Positions 9,023 through 18,565 of a DNA stretch of 64,000 bases are shown here, in pieces. The position numbers were made by a program, and so were the translations under genes. Under the pieces are notes generated by a model. The model was given only the letters and a program-made list of their open reading frames with translations, had not been told where the DNA came from and searched no databases. This stretch comes from Nocardia bhagyanarayanae (GTDB lineage Bacteria > Actinomycetota > Actinomycetes > Mycobacteriales > Mycobacteriaceae), in assembly GCF_006716565.1 (NCBI RefSeq), contig NZ_VFPG01000001.1, positions 2,542,001 to 2,606,000 of the forward strand. Direction: 5' to 3'. Within the stretch, counting starts at the first letter, position 1, and every line of letters begins with the position of its first letter.

Positions 9023-9332
9023 CGTGAGCAACCTTTCGCAGGTTCGGCGAATAGACAACCGGTCCAGATTACGCGACCGGGGTTGCGACCCGCCGAACCA
9101 CGTCTGACCACCCGATTCATCTGCCGCGCGTGAGCTGGGGTATGGTGTTCGGGTTGTCTCGGCGAGGGTGTCCGCAGACGTTTTTGCGACACCGTGATCG
9201 ACGCGGCGCGGCTTCCGGCCGTCCTCGTTCGGTCTTCGCCCCGACGAGTAGACCAGAACCCCAGCCCAGGGCGCCACCCTCCCTGGCGGGCACCTTTGAC
9301 AGCCCGGAAGAGCCGTAGGAGTAGATCCAGTC

Positions 9333-9929
9333 ATGTCCGACGTCAACCTTCTCGAAGCCGCCGTACGCACCGAGTTCGGCAAGGGAGCCGCGCGTCGCAC
9401 CCGTCGTGCGGGCAACGTCCCCGCCGTGCTGTACGGCCACCAGGCCGACCCGCAGCACCTCGCCCTCAACGCCCAGGCCTTCGCCGCCATCCTGCGCGAG
9501 CACGGCACCAACGCGGTGCTGAACCTCGTCATCGACGGCAAGCAGCAGCTGGCGCTCACCAAATCCGTTGTGGTCCACCCGATTCGCCGCTACATCGAGC
9601 ACGCCGACCTGCTCATCGTCAAGCGTGGCGAGAAGGTCACCGCCGACGTCCCCGTGACCATCACCGGTGACGCCGCCGCGGGCACCCTGGTCACCCAGGA
9701 AGCCACCACCATCTCCATCGAGGCCGAGGCGCTGAACCTGCCCGAGGCCATCGAGGTCTCCGTCGAGGGCGCCGAGCCGGGCACCCAGATCACCGCGGGC
9801 GAGCTCCAGCTGCCCTCCGGTGTCACCCTTGCCGCCGACGCCGAGACCCTGGTCGTCAACGTGATCGCCGCGCCGGCCGCCGAGCCGGAGGCCGGCGAGG
9901 CCGAAGCCGAGGCCGAGAGCGCCGAGTAA
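9333..9929 (+). CDS. rplY: 50S ribosomal protein L25 (Ctc form)
   Basis: 5S rRNA-binding ribosomal protein L25 of the long CTC type, 198 residues. The N-terminal L25 domain ([25 protein letters not shown]) is followed by the second TL5-like beta domain ([30 protein letters not shown]) and an acidic Glu/Ala-rich tail. A ribosome-binding site (GGAGTAG) precedes the ATG. It lies 23 bp upstream of pth and is probably cotranscribed with it; the rplY-pth pair is conserved in actinobacteria. Confidence 0.95.
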   Translation: MSDVNLLEAAVRTEFGKGAARRTRRAGNVPAVLYGHQADPQHLALNAQAFAAILREHGTNAVLNLVIDGKQQLALTKSVVVHPIRRYIEHADLLIVKRGEKVTADVPVTITGDAAAGTLVTQEATTISIEAEALNLPEAIEVSVEGAEPGTQITAGELQLPSGVTLAADAETLVVNVIAAPAAEPEAGEAEAEAESAE

Positions 9930-9952
9930 GGACGCCCGGAACCGGTTCGTCG

Positions 9953-10534
9953 ATGACCGAATCCACGACCGGGGCCGCGCTCGTCGTCGGACTTGGCAAC
10001 CCAGGTCCGGAGTACGAGCGCACCCGGCACAATGTCGGTTTCCTGGTCGCCGACGTGCTCGCCGAGCGCGTCGGCGGCCGTTTCGCCGTGCACAAGAAGT
10101 CCGGAGCCGACCTGCTGCAGGCCCGCCTCGACGGGCGCCAGGTCCTGATCGCCAAGCCGCGGTCCTACATGAATCTCTCCGGCAGGCCGGTGGCCGCGCT
10201 CGCCAGGTTCTTCTCGGTGCCGCCCACCGAGGTGATCGTCGTGCACGACGAACTGGATCTGCCGTTCGGCGCGGTCAAGCTCAAGCGCGGCGGCGGGGAG
10301 GGCGGCCACAACGGCCTCCGGTCCATCTCCAGCGCGCTGACCACCAAGGATTACGTGCGAACCCGGATCGGCATCGGGCGTCCGCCAGGCAGGCAGGATC
10401 CGGCCGATTTCGTGCTCAAGCCGTTCTCGACGCCCGAGCGCAAGGAAGTGCCGGTGATCGTCGAGCAGGCCGCCGACGCGGTGGAGCTGTTGCTGCGCGT
10501 CGGGCTGGAAACGGCGCAGAACCAATTGCACTGA
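9953..10534 (+). CDS. pth: Peptidyl-tRNA hydrolase
   Basis: Hydrolyses peptidyl-tRNA released by drop-off, recycling the tRNA. It has 193 residues, the usual length. Conserved motifs: [20 protein letters not shown] near the N-terminus, with the Asn and catalytic His of [25 protein letters not shown]; and [15 protein letters not shown]. It follows rplY closely. Confidence 0.96.
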   Translation: MTESTTGAALVVGLGNPGPEYERTRHNVGFLVADVLAERVGGRFAVHKKSGADLLQARLDGRQVLIAKPRSYMNLSGRPVAALARFFSVPPTEVIVVHDELDLPFGAVKLKRGGGEGGHNGLRSISSALTTKDYVRTRIGIGRPPGRQDPADFVLKPFSTPERKEVPVIVEQAADAVELLLRVGLETAQNQLH

Positions 10535-10564
10535 GGCGCAGCGGTTTCCGGTGTCCCGGGCCGT

Positions 10565-12211
10565 TCAGCGCAGGTGGACCGCGGTGGCGGAGCGGCGGAG
10601 TTTGCCCGACGAGGTCTTCGGCAGGGCGCCGGGGCCGAGCACGGCGACCGTGCGCGGGCGGACGCCGACCTCGGAGAAGACCGAGTGCACGATGTCGTGC
10701 TCGATGCGCTTGACCTCGACCGGGTTCTGATGGTCGTTCGATTCCACCACCACGGCGAAGCTTTCCCGCTTCTGTCCCGCGTCGAGCCGAACCGCGACCG
10801 CGTTGCCGGGGCGCACGCCGGACACCCGCATCGCGGCGCGCTCGATGTCGGTCGGGAAGATGTTGCGCCCGCCCATGATGATGACGTCCTTCTTGCGGCC
10901 GCAGACCACCACCAGGCCGTCTTCGGTGAAGTAGCCGATGTCGCCGGTGTCGAGCCAGCCGTCTTCGTCCTGAGCCGGACGGAAGCCGTCGACCGTCACG
11001 TACCCGGAAGTCACCGCGGGACCGCGCAATTCGATGACGCCGACCGAGCGGGTCGGCAGCGGTTCGCGTTCGGCGTCCACCACCCGGCCCTCCAGGTGAT
11101 CGACCAGGTAGCCGAGGGTCGGCAGGCGGCGAACGTTGGCGTGGCCGACGTGCTGCTCCGGCACCGGCACCGCCTTGCCGAGCGCTTCGAGCAGATCGGC
11201 GTCGATGACGTCGAGCACCTGGCCGAGGCCCGGGTCGGGGACGGAAACCGCCAGCGTCGTCTCGGCCATGCCGTACACCGGGGTGAGCGCCATCGGATTG
11301 AGCCTGAAGCGTTTTCCGGCGTCGGCCAGCGCGTCCATGGTGTCGGGGTCCACCGGCTCGGCGCCGTTCCACATGTACCGGACGCTGCTCAGGTCGAGCG
11401 CGCCGTCCTCGGCCTGCCGCAGCCTGCGGGCCAGCAGGGAGTACGCGAAATTCGGTGCGGCCGTGACGGTTCCGCGGTACTTGTCGATCAGCTCGGCCCA
11501 CAGCAGCGGCCGCGTCAGGAAGTCGAGCGGCGTCACGCACACCACCTCGGCACCGAATTGCATGGGAACGCTGAGGAATCCGACCATGCCCATGTCGTGG
11601 AACAGCGGCAGCCAGCTGATCATCACATCGATGTCGAGCTGGAACTTCACCCTGTCGAACATCGCGTAGGCGTTGACGTAGAAGTTGCCGTGCGTGATCC
11701 GCACCGCCTTAGGCGATCCGGTGGAGCCGGAGGTCAATTGCTGAAGGGCCACATCGGATTCGGTGGTCGGCACCGGGTCGATCTCGGGACCCTCCGCCAA
11801 CTGGTCGATCCGCACGACGGTGATGCCGCGCTCGCGCAGCAGCGGTTCCGCCGCGTCGAACGGCGCGCCGAGCACCACCGCGCGCGCCTCGATCATGCCG
11901 AGCACCGTCTCGGTGTCGCGGGCCCACACCGCGAGATCGGTGCGCGGGGTCGGCTGGTGCAGCATGGTGATGGACGCGCCGCGCATCCAGATGGCCTGGC
12001 ACGCCGGTGCGATGTCGACCGGCATGCCCGCGAGCACGCCGACCGCGTCGCCGTGGTCGATGCCCGCCGCCGCGAGTCCGCCCGCCATCCGGCGCGCGAT
12101 TCCGTGGATCTCGGTCCAGGTCTGCCGCAGCGGGGCGCCCGGCTCCCCGGTCACCAGGCCGCGGCCGGACGACCGCCCCGTCGCGTACATCTCATCGGTG
12201 AACCTGCTCAT
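10565..12211 (-). CDS. Fatty acyl-AMP ligase / acyl-CoA synthetase (Pks16-like)
   Basis: ANL-superfamily adenylating enzyme, 548 residues, which activates a carboxylic acid as acyl-AMP. Visible motifs are the P-loop-like [45 protein letters not shown], the [12 protein letters not shown] motif, the hinge region [20 protein letters not shown], and the C-terminal catalytic Lys in [11 protein letters not shown]. The last motif argues for an intact C-terminal domain. Position next to pth and rplY matches M. tuberculosis Rv1013 (annotated pks16), though it is a ligase and not a polyketide synthase. The substrate is unknown. The start ATG at 12211 has GAGGAG about nine bases upstream. Confidence 0.85.
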   Translation of the reverse strand: MSRFTDEMYATGRSSGRGLVTGEPGAPLRQTWTEIHGIARRMAGGLAAAGIDHGDAVGVLAGMPVDIAPACQAIWMRGASITMLHQPTPRTDLAVWARDTETVLGMIEARAVVLGAPFDAAEPLLRERGITVVRIDQLAEGPEIDPVPTTESDVALQQLTSGSTGSPKAVRITHGNFYVNAYAMFDRVKFQLDIDVMISWLPLFHDMGMVGFLSVPMQFGAEVVCVTPLDFLTRPLLWAELIDKYRGTVTAAPNFAYSLLARRLRQAEDGALDLSSVRYMWNGAEPVDPDTMDALADAGKRFRLNPMALTPVYGMAETTLAVSVPDPGLGQVLDVIDADLLEALGKAVPVPEQHVGHANVRRLPTLGYLVDHLEGRVVDAEREPLPTRSVGVIELRGPAVTSGYVTVDGFRPAQDEDGWLDTGDIGYFTEDGLVVVCGRKKDVIIMGGRNIFPTDIERAAMRVSGVRPGNAVAVRLDAGQKRESFAVVVESNDHQNPVEVKRIEHDIVHSVFSEVGVRPRTVAVLGPGALPKTSSGKLRRSATAVHLR

Positions 12212-12401
12212 TTGTCGGTCTCCTCGTCACAGCTCGACCGAGCATCCGGCCTCCTCCCACTATCCCGCCGAATCGCCGCGACGTTAACCCCTCGGCGGGG
12301 TCGCGTGCGCTGACGGAGCGGCGCGGCGGAGGCCGGTGCTCGTGCCCACGACCGAGCCTCGACAGCTGCGACCGGAGCACCGCCTCGGTGCTCGGGAGAT
12401 C

Positions 12402-13094
12402 TCAGGCCCGTCGATGCGGAAGACCGTCGCGCACGCTCGCGCCGTGGAACGTGGCCGCGTAGGAATCGACGTACTGCCGACCGGATCGCCGCGCCAGTTC
12501 TCGCATCAGCGCGTCGGTCTCGCAGCGCGCGTCCGCCCGCGTCTCGGCGGGCGGGTAGTAGCGCGGCGCGCCGAAGTGGACGCGCACTTTGGCGAATCGC
12601 CACATCCGGCTGCCGCGCGGATTGACCCGGTCTGTGCCGGACAGCACCACGGGCACCACCGGGGCGCCGGTCGCGATGGCCACCCGCAGCGCTCCCGTCC
12701 GTCCGCGATAGACCCGGCCGTCCGGCGACCGGGTGCCCTCCGGGTGGATGGCCCAGACGCCGCCCGCTTCCAGGATGCGGGTGGCAGCCGCCAGGGCGTC
12801 AGCGGCCGCGGTGCCGCCGGTCCGATCGACCGGCACTTGACCCGCGGCGGAGAAGAACCACCGGTTGAAGCGCCCCTTCCACCCCGTGCCGGTGAAGTAC
12901 TCCTGCTTGGCGAGGAAGGTGACGCGGCGCGGCAGCACGAGCGCCAGGTACATCGAGTCGATCACGGCCAAGTGGTTGGCGGCGACAATCACCGGCCCGC
13001 TGCGCGGCACGTGCTCCAGGCCGACCACCTCGGGGCGGCCGATGATCCGCAGCAGCGGACCGAGCAGGACGTGCTTGAACAAGCGATACCACAC
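12402..13094 (-). CDS. 1-acyl-sn-glycerol-3-phosphate acyltransferase (PlsC family)
   Basis: Membrane-associated glycerolipid acyltransferase of 230 residues. The catalytic HX4D motif is seen as NHLAVIDSMYLA, and the substrate-binding motif as HPEGTRSPDGRVYRGRTGA. A third block is PVVPVVLSGTDRV. It probably transfers an acyl chain to a lysophospholipid-type acceptor; exact acceptor unknown. Start is the GTG at 13094 with GGAAGG upstream. It is divergent from a TetR gene, with two identical-type palindromic operators in the space between, so it is probably repressed by that regulator. Confidence 0.88.
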   Translation of the reverse strand: MWYRLFKHVLLGPLLRIIGRPEVVGLEHVPRSGPVIVAANHLAVIDSMYLALVLPRRVTFLAKQEYFTGTGWKGRFNRWFFSAAGQVPVDRTGGTAAADALAAATRILEAGGVWAIHPEGTRSPDGRVYRGRTGALRVAIATGAPVVPVVLSGTDRVNPRGSRMWRFAKVRVHFGAPRYYPPAETRADARCETDALMRELARRSGRQYVDSYAATFHGASVRDGLPHRRA

Positions 13095-13117
13095 AGGGAA
13101 CCTTCCGTCGACAAGGC

Positions 13118-13132
13118 GTAGACACTGTCTAC
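13118..13132. promoter_or_regulatory. TetR-type operator palindrome 1
   Basis: GTAGACACTGTCTAC: perfect inverted repeat with seven-base arms around one central base. It sits between the divergent plsC and TetR genes and is repeated 24 bp further on. This arrangement is what TetR dimers bind. Confidence 0.75.
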
Positions 13133-13141
13133 AGGAAGTGC

Positions 13142-13156
13142 GTAGACATTGTCTAC
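13142..13156. promoter_or_regulatory. TetR-type operator palindrome 2
   Basis: GTAGACATTGTCTAC: same palindrome as at 13118-13132 except for the central base, offset by 24 bp. The two arms are identical between copies, so they should be sites for one regulator, most simply the TetR protein encoded immediately to the right. Confidence 0.75.
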
Positions 13157-13198
13157 CCCCCGACGCCGGTCGTGTGCGCGAGAGTGCACAATGTCCGC

Positions 13199-13750
13199 GT
13201 GGCCGGGAACGAACCCCTCAGCGAGCGGCTGATCGCCGTCGGCGTCGAACTGCTGGAGCAGGAAGGCCCGGATCGACTCGGGCTGCGCGCGATCACGCGC
13301 GCCGCGGGTGTCTCGCACGGCGCCCCGCGTCGGCATTTCCCGACCCACAAGGCGCTGCTCGCGGCCATCGCGGCACGCGGTTTCGCCGACCTCGCCGCGC
13401 GCTTCGCCGCGGCCGACGACGCGAGCGCTCCGGCCCGAGACCGATTGCGCCGCATGGCCATCGACTACATCGACTTCGCGGCCACCCGCCCGCAGATGTT
13501 CACCCTCATGTTCCGCCACGACCTGCTCGAGGGCTCCGGCGCCAACCTCCGCGCCACCACCCTCCCGCTCTTCGACCACTTCGCCGACCTCGTCCGCCAG
13601 GCCAGCCCCTCCGCCGACCGCCCCCTCCTCCTCTGGACCGCCTTACACGGCCTCGCCACCCTCCGCGCGAACGAAAGCCTCACCCTCATCGCCCCCACCG
13701 CCGCCGACCCCACCCTCGTCGACCAAATCCTCCAATTGCACCTTCCCTGA
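13199..13750 (+). CDS. TetR/AcrR family regulator
   Basis: Regulator of about 183 residues. The N-terminal helix-turn-helix is LGLRAITRAAGVSHGAPRRHFPTHKALLAAIAARGF, followed by an all-alpha ligand domain with a TetR_C-like HALHGLATL segment (seen as TALHGLATLRAN). GTG at 13199 fits the usual distance from the start to the first helix; an in-frame GTG at 13172 is possible. It is divergent from plsC, with two palindromic operators between, so autoregulation together with control of the acyltransferase is likely. The 3' third of the gene is unusually C-rich in third positions. Confidence 0.85.
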   Translation: MAGNEPLSERLIAVGVELLEQEGPDRLGLRAITRAAGVSHGAPRRHFPTHKALLAAIAARGFADLAARFAAADDASAPARDRLRRMAIDYIDFAATRPQMFTLMFRHDLLEGSGANLRATTLPLFDHFADLVRQASPSADRPLLLWTALHGLATLRANESLTLIAPTAADPTLVDQILQLHLP

Positions 13751-13834
13751 ACGACTTCCGTCGGCCCGGCGAGTCGTCGCGCGGCACGCCGCCGAGATCT
13801 GGTTCTGTCGGTCGACGTCGGTACTGTGCCGCGC

Positions 13835-14740
13835 ATGCCATCGCAGCAGCATGAGCTGATCATCGATATGTTCCGGAGTCGACCGGACATGATCCCGCCG
13901 TTGTTGGCAGCGCTCGGCTGGCAGCTGCCCGAGTTCGACAAAATCGAGAACCTATCCGGTGACCTGCCGATTCTGGCACCGACCGAGTACCACGCGGATT
14001 CGGTGGCGGTGCTGCACGCCGCTGACGGACCGGTTCTGGCGGTGGTCGTCGAGGTCCAGCTACGTCCCGATCCGGACAAGCGGTGGTCCTGGCCGGTGTA
14101 CGTCGCCGCGCTGCGGGCGCGGTGGAAGTGCCCGACCGTGCTGCTGGTGCTGTGCCCCGACAAGCGGACCGCGCGTTGGGCGGCGAAGCCGATCGATTTC
14201 GGGTACGGCCACCCGTACGCCCGACTGGTGCCGCTGGTGCTCGATCCGTCCGCCGTTCCGGTGGTCACCGATCTTGAAACCGCCAACACGCTGCCGGAAC
14301 TCGCGGTGCTGTCGGCTGCGTCGCACTACGCGCACCCGGATAACGCAAAGGTGTTCGCGGCCGCGTTGGCGGCGCTCGAGACCTTCGAGGAGGACCGGGC
14401 CGACCTGTACTATGACTTCATCCTGACGAGGCTGCCTCGAGCCGCCCGATCCGTTTGGGAGACGCTGATGACCTCCACGCTCCGCAATTACGAGTACCAG
14501 AGTGACTTCGCCCGCCGGTATTTCGCCCAGGGCAAGAAGAGGGGCGAAGCGGAAGGCCACGAGAAGGGCAAAGCGGAGGGTGAAGTTCGTGCCCTGCTGA
14601 CGGTGCTGGAGGCGCGTGGTATCCCCGTTTCCGACGAGGTCCGTGATCGCATCACGGCGTGCATTGATACCGACGTCTTGGCCGAGTGGGTGCGGCGTGC
14701 GGTGACCGTCGCTTCGGCTGAGGAACTCTTCGCGGAGTAG
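13835..14740 (+). CDS. Rpn/PD-(D/E)XK nuclease-like protein
   Basis: About 300 residues, resembling the actinobacterial Rpn-type (recombination-promoting nuclease/PDDEXK_2) proteins. The putative catalytic core is the strand VLAVVVEVQLRPD followed by KRWSWPVYVAALRARW; the E-x-Q after a hydrophobic strand is the family signature. Near the C-terminus is a charged repeat-like helix (GKKRGEAEGHEKGKAEGE), typical of this group, then a short domain ending LAEWVRRAVTVASAEELF. Such genes occur in many copies in actinobacteria, and their role is unclear. ATG at 13835 is preferred over the GTG at 13826 by similarity to related starts (MPSQQHE), from memory. Confidence 0.6.
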   Translation: MPSQQHELIIDMFRSRPDMIPPLLAALGWQLPEFDKIENLSGDLPILAPTEYHADSVAVLHAADGPVLAVVVEVQLRPDPDKRWSWPVYVAALRARWKCPTVLLVLCPDKRTARWAAKPIDFGYGHPYARLVPLVLDPSAVPVVTDLETANTLPELAVLSAASHYAHPDNAKVFAAALAALETFEEDRADLYYDFILTRLPRAARSVWETLMTSTLRNYEYQSDFARRYFAQGKKRGEAEGHEKGKAEGEVRALLTVLEARGIPVSDEVRDRITACIDTDVLAEWVRRAVTVASAEELFAE

Positions 14741-14813
14741 CACCAGATTCATCCCAGCGGTGCTGGCTACCGCGGGCGGCGGTGGTCCAGGACACCGACG
14801 ACCTGTTCGTGGA

Positions 14814-15731
14814 CTAGCGCCGCGGGGGGAAGGGGATTCGCGCCAGGTCTTCGGCGATGAAAAGGTCGCCGGTGAAGTACTTCTCCGCTTCGGCGCGGTG
14901 GGCGTCGAGGGTGCGGTAGCGCTGGGAGAAGTGGGTGAGGACGAGGGTGTGGGCGCCAGCTTCGGCGGCGACGCGGGCGGCTTGGCCCGCGGTGAGGTGG
15001 CCGTATTCGTCGGCGAGGTGGGCGTCGGCGTCGAGGAAGGTCGCCTCGATCACCAGAACGTCCACGCCGGAAGCCAATTGGTGCACGCCGTCGCACAGGC
15101 GGGTGTCCATGACGAAGGCGAAGCTCTGCCCCGGCCGGGGTTCGCTGACTTCGGCCAACGTGACGGTCGTGCCGTCGACGACGAGTGAACCCTCGCGTTG
15201 CAACCGGCCGACATCGGGCCCGCGCACACCGCGGGCGCGCAGCCGTTCCGGCAGCATCCGATGCCCGGAAGGCTCGGTCAGCCGGTAGCCGAACGCCTCG
15301 ACCGGATGCGACAGCGGCACCGCTTCGATCCCGAAGGGCGCGTCGGGCGCGGGCAACGCACCCGCCCCCGCGATCGGACGCGCCCGCAGCTCGACGGTCC
15401 GGTAGAACGCCGTCGCATTGCACAACCGCTCGAAATACACCTCGCCGGACGCGGGGTAGTAGACGTCCACCGGGTGCGCGACCCGATCCAGATTGATCCG
15501 CTGCACGATGCCGGGCAGCCCGAGGCAGTGATCGCCGTGGAAATGCGTTACCGCGATCCGCGTGATGTCGCCCGCCGCCAGCCCGGCGAACGCCATCTGC
15601 CGTTGGGTCCCCTCGCCGGGATCGAACAGCACGCCTTCCGCACCCCAGCGCAGCAGATAGCCGTTGTGGTTGCGGTGCTTGGTCGGCACCTGGCTGGCGG
15701 TGCCGAGGACGACCAGCTCGCGCTGCGACAT
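14814..15731 (-). CDS. rnz: Ribonuclease Z
   Basis: tRNA 3'-end processing endonuclease of the metallo-beta-lactamase superfamily, 305 residues. The zinc-binding HxHxDH motif is present as [13 protein letters not shown]; other family blocks are [36 protein letters not shown], and [10 protein letters not shown] near the C-terminus. The ATG at 15731 overlaps by one base (TCAT arrangement) the stop of the upstream PLP-enzyme gene, so the two are coupled. The open frame extends far upstream but is not coding there. Confidence 0.92.
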   Translation of the reverse strand: MSQRELVVLGTASQVPTKHRNHNGYLLRWGAEGVLFDPGEGTQRQMAFAGLAAGDITRIAVTHFHGDHCLGLPGIVQRINLDRVAHPVDVYYPASGEVYFERLCNATAFYRTVELRARPIAGAGALPAPDAPFGIEAVPLSHPVEAFGYRLTEPSGHRMLPERLRARGVRGPDVGRLQREGSLVVDGTTVTLAEVSEPRPGQSFAFVMDTRLCDGVHQLASGVDVLVIEATFLDADAHLADEYGHLTAGQAARVAAEAGAHTLVLTHFSQRYRTLDAHRAEAEKYFTGDLFIAEDLARIPFPPRR

Positions 15732-16909
15732 CAGAGGGCGGCGACGGCGGCCACGAACCGGTCCAGTTCCTCGAAGGAGACGAAACAGTGCGGCGACGCG
15801 CGCACCACCGCGTCCAGCCCGCGCGCGGTCATGTCCAGCAGGGTGGAACTGGCGAAACTGACCGTCACGGTGATGTTCTGGGCCGCGAGCCGATCGCGCA
15901 CCTCGGCGGCGGACACCCCGTCGACGGTGAACGAGACGATGCCGCTGTGCCGGACGCCGTTGTCGCGCACGGTGACTCCGTCGATCTCGGGCAACGCTTT
16001 GCGCAGGTACTCCGCCCGCGCGCCGATCGCGGCGTAGACGTTCTCCGGCCCGAGGTCGAGCAGGTACCGAACGGCGGCGCCGAGCCCGAGCCGGGCGGCC
16101 ACGTCGCACTCCCAGAACTCGAAGCGGCCGGCGTCCGGCGCGAGCCGGTACTCCTCGGGACCGGTCCACTCGGCGCTGTGCAGATCCAGCCGCTGCGGTT
16201 CCATCGTGGCGGCCAATTCCGGACGTACATAGAGGAATCCGGTGCCGCGCGGCCCGCGGAGCCACTTGCGCCCGGTGACCGAGAGCGCGTCGACGCCGAG
16301 CTCGGCCACGTCGATCGGGATCTGCCCCGCCGACTGGCAGGCGTCGAGCAACACCAGCGCACCCACCGAGTGCGCGATCCTGGTCGCCTCGGCGGCCGGA
16401 TTCACCAGCCCGCCGTTGGTCGGCGCGTGCAGCACCGACACCAGCTTCACCCGCTCGTCGACCAGCTCGGCCATCGCGTCCAGATCCAGCTGCCCGCTGC
16501 CGTCGCTGGGGATCTGCTCGACCGTGGCGCCGACCGCGCGGGCCCGCTGGATCGCCGCGATGGCGTTGCTCGCGTAGTCCGAACCGGAGATGAGCACGCG
16601 GTCGCCAGGTCCGAGGGGGACGGAATAGAAGAAGTCGGCCCAGGAGCGTGTCGCGCTGTCGCTGAGGGCGATGGCGCTCGGGTCGGCGTTGATCAGCGCG
16701 CCGATCGCGGTCTTGACCGCGGCGAGGTCGTCGAGGCGTTCGTTGGCGGCGCGGTAGCCGCCGATCTCGGCCTCCCGGCGCAGGTGGTCGACGACGGTAT
16801 CCAGGACGATTTGGGGCGGGAGCGAGGAACCCGCGCTGTCGAGGAAGACCAGCCCGGTATCGGACCGGCAGCCCGGCGTCTCTTCGCGTACCCGCTTCTC
16901 GTCCAACAT
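15731..16909 (-). CDS. EgtE-like PLP-dependent class V aminotransferase-fold lyase
   Basis: Cysteine-desulfurase-fold enzyme of 392 residues. Visible are an N-terminal [33 protein letters not shown] with the PLP-contacting Asp, and [19 protein letters not shown], in which the Lys of GRKW is the expected PLP lysine. It has the same block order as mycobacterial EgtE (EAEVGGY, SSRKWIAGPRGVG, from memory). EgtE removes the cysteine backbone from hercynylcysteine sulfoxide to give ergothioneine. The gene is directly divergent from egtA, and no other egtE candidate is in the window, so EgtE is the best guess; a general cysteine desulfurase or selenocysteine lyase cannot be excluded. ATG at 16909 is chosen over upstream in-frame codons because it matches the family N-terminus. 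Confidence 0.65.
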   Translation of the reverse strand: MLDEKRVREETPGCRSDTGLVFLDSAGSSLPPQIVLDTVVDHLRREAEIGGYRAANERLDDLAAVKTAIGALINADPSAIALSDSATRSWADFFYSVPLGPGDRVLISGSDYASNAIAAIQRARAVGATVEQIPSDGSGQLDLDAMAELVDERVKLVSVLHAPTNGGLVNPAAEATRIAHSVGALVLLDACQSAGQIPIDVAELGVDALSVTGRKWLRGPRGTGFLYVRPELAATMEPQRLDLHSAEWTGPEEYRLAPDAGRFEFWECDVAARLGLGAAVRYLLDLGPENVYAAIGARAEYLRKALPEIDGVTVRDNGVRHSGIVSFTVDGVSAAEVRDRLAAQNITVTVSFASSTLLDMTARGLDAVVRASPHCFVSFEELDRFVAAVAAL

Positions 16910-17148
16910 GCCGACGACATTATCGGTAGCGAAGTCCCCGCGCAGGCGCTCGACAGCACCCCAGGTAGGACCGTCTGTTCGGCTGCTGGACGGTTTTTTG
17001 TCGGTATCCCTGGCTACCCTGGTTGAACGGAACCACGGTGAGAGCGCGTTCGGATGGGTGTTCGAGCGCGGACGACAGCGACACGAACAACGATCATGGC
17101 GTTCGGACGGATGTCCGGCCCCGCGCAAGAACTCAGGTGGAGGTTGGC

Positions 17149-18459
17149 ATGGCGATCACGCTCGAACATCCGGAATCGGCCAGGCAAACCATCGAGCCCG
17201 GCGATCTGTCCTCGCGGGCGGCTGCCGAGGCCTACGTCGGTGGTGTCTGCTTCAAGCTGGGCCCGCCGATGCTGATCGGCGCCGAGCTCGAGTGGCTCAC
17301 CGTGCAGGGTGAGTGTTCGGCGTCCGGGCCCGCCACGGCCCCCCGCCCGCAGCTGTCTGCCTTCGCAGCCGCGCTCGGACCGCACGCACCGCGGTCCATC
17401 GCCCCCGATTCTCCGGCGCTTCCGCTGCCAGGGGGCAGCCGGGTCACCCTCGAACCCGGCGGTCAGATCGAACTCTCCAGCGCACCGTATGCCACCGCCG
17501 CCGAGCTGTGCGAGCGTTTGATCGGCGACGCCCGCCTCCTGCGCGAGCTGCTCGAAACCCGGTGCATCCGAACACTTTCCCTCTCCGCCGACGCCGACCG
17601 CCGCCCGAAGCGGGTGTTGCAGTTGCCCCGCTACCGCGCCATGGAGCAGTCCTTCGGCGGAATCGGCCCCTTCGGCAAGCTGATGATGTGCAATACCGCG
17701 GCCACCCAGGTCAGCGTGGACGCGGGCACCGACCGCGCCGAGGTCACCGCCAGATGGACCGCGCTCTACGCCATGGGCCCTGCCCTGGTCGCCGCCTTCG
17801 CCTGTTCGCCCGCGCTGCGCGGCGCGCCCGACGGCGCGTGGGCCTCCCAGCGGATGCGCGCCTGGCTGCGCCTGGACAACGCCAGAACCCGCCCGCCGGT
17901 GCAGGAATGGTCCGACCCGGTGACCGCCTATGCCCGCTGGGCGCTGGACGTGCCGCTGCTGTGCGTCCGCAGACCCGACGCGCCGTCGGACGGCAACGGC
18001 GTCGAGTGGACGGCCCCGCCGGGCGCGACCTTCGCCGACTGGCTGTCCGGCGCGCTGGACGACGAGATCGGACGCCGTCCCGACACCGCCGACCTCGACT
18101 ATCACCTGACGACCCTGTTTCCGCAGGTACGCGCTTCGGGTCATCTGGAGGTCCGCTACCTGGACGCGCAGCCGGGCGACACCTGGACTGTCCCGGTCCA
18201 CGCGTTCGACGCGCTGCTGTCCGCGCCCGCCGTCGTCGCCGAGGCGACCGCGCTCGCCGCGCCCGTGGCGGGCCGGTGGCTGCAGGCGGCCCGCCACGGT
18301 CTCGTCGACACGGAGATCAGGAAGGTCGCCGTCGAGCTGCTGGCCCTCGCCGCCGCGCACGCCCGCACGCCCTCGGCGGCCCGCGAACTCGACGACGCCT
18401 CGCAACGATGTCGCGACGGCCGCACCCCGGCCCACACCCGGGTGGAGGCCGCGTCGTGA
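17149..18459 (+). CDS. egtA: Ergothioneine biosynthesis glutamate-cysteine ligase EgtA
   Basis: ATP-dependent ligase making gamma-glutamylcysteine, the sulfur donor used by EgtB. It has 436 residues and belongs to the GCS2 family: GPPMLIGAELEWL near the N-terminus, LEPGGQIELSSAP, a central MMCNTAATQVSVDAG and the C-terminal HLEVRYLDAQPGD. The ATG at 17149 has GGAGG about six bases upstream; in-frame codons further upstream lack a site. It heads the egtABCD series, with 106 bp before egtB. Confidence 0.92.
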   Translation: MAITLEHPESARQTIEPGDLSSRAAAEAYVGGVCFKLGPPMLIGAELEWLTVQGECSASGPATAPRPQLSAFAAALGPHAPRSIAPDSPALPLPGGSRVTLEPGGQIELSSAPYATAAELCERLIGDARLLRELLETRCIRTLSLSADADRRPKRVLQLPRYRAMEQSFGGIGPFGKLMMCNTAATQVSVDAGTDRAEVTARWTALYAMGPALVAAFACSPALRGAPDGAWASQRMRAWLRLDNARTRPPVQEWSDPVTAYARWALDVPLLCVRRPDAPSDGNGVEWTAPPGATFADWLSGALDDEIGRRPDTADLDYHLTTLFPQVRASGHLEVRYLDAQPGDTWTVPVHAFDALLSAPAVVAEATALAAPVAGRWLQAARHGLVDTEIRKVAVELLALAAAHARTPSAARELDDASQRCRDGRTPAHTRVEAAS

Positions 18460-18565
18460 AACCAGCGGCAGCGCGGAACAGGCACGCGCACAGCATCATT
18501 CGACGAGGCCGCGGCACGTCCCGCCGCGCAGCGCTGACGACAACTACCGCCCGGAGAGCGTTCCC

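Noticed and set aside
9023..9562. Upstream extension of the prfC frame
   Set aside because: Antisense to the rplY start and leader; RF3 similarity begins only after the TTG at 9022, which has its own ribosome-binding site.
13118..13156. Palindromes as possible iron boxes
   Set aside because: GTAGACANTGTCTAC does not resemble the IdeR consensus; the pair fits a TetR operator better.
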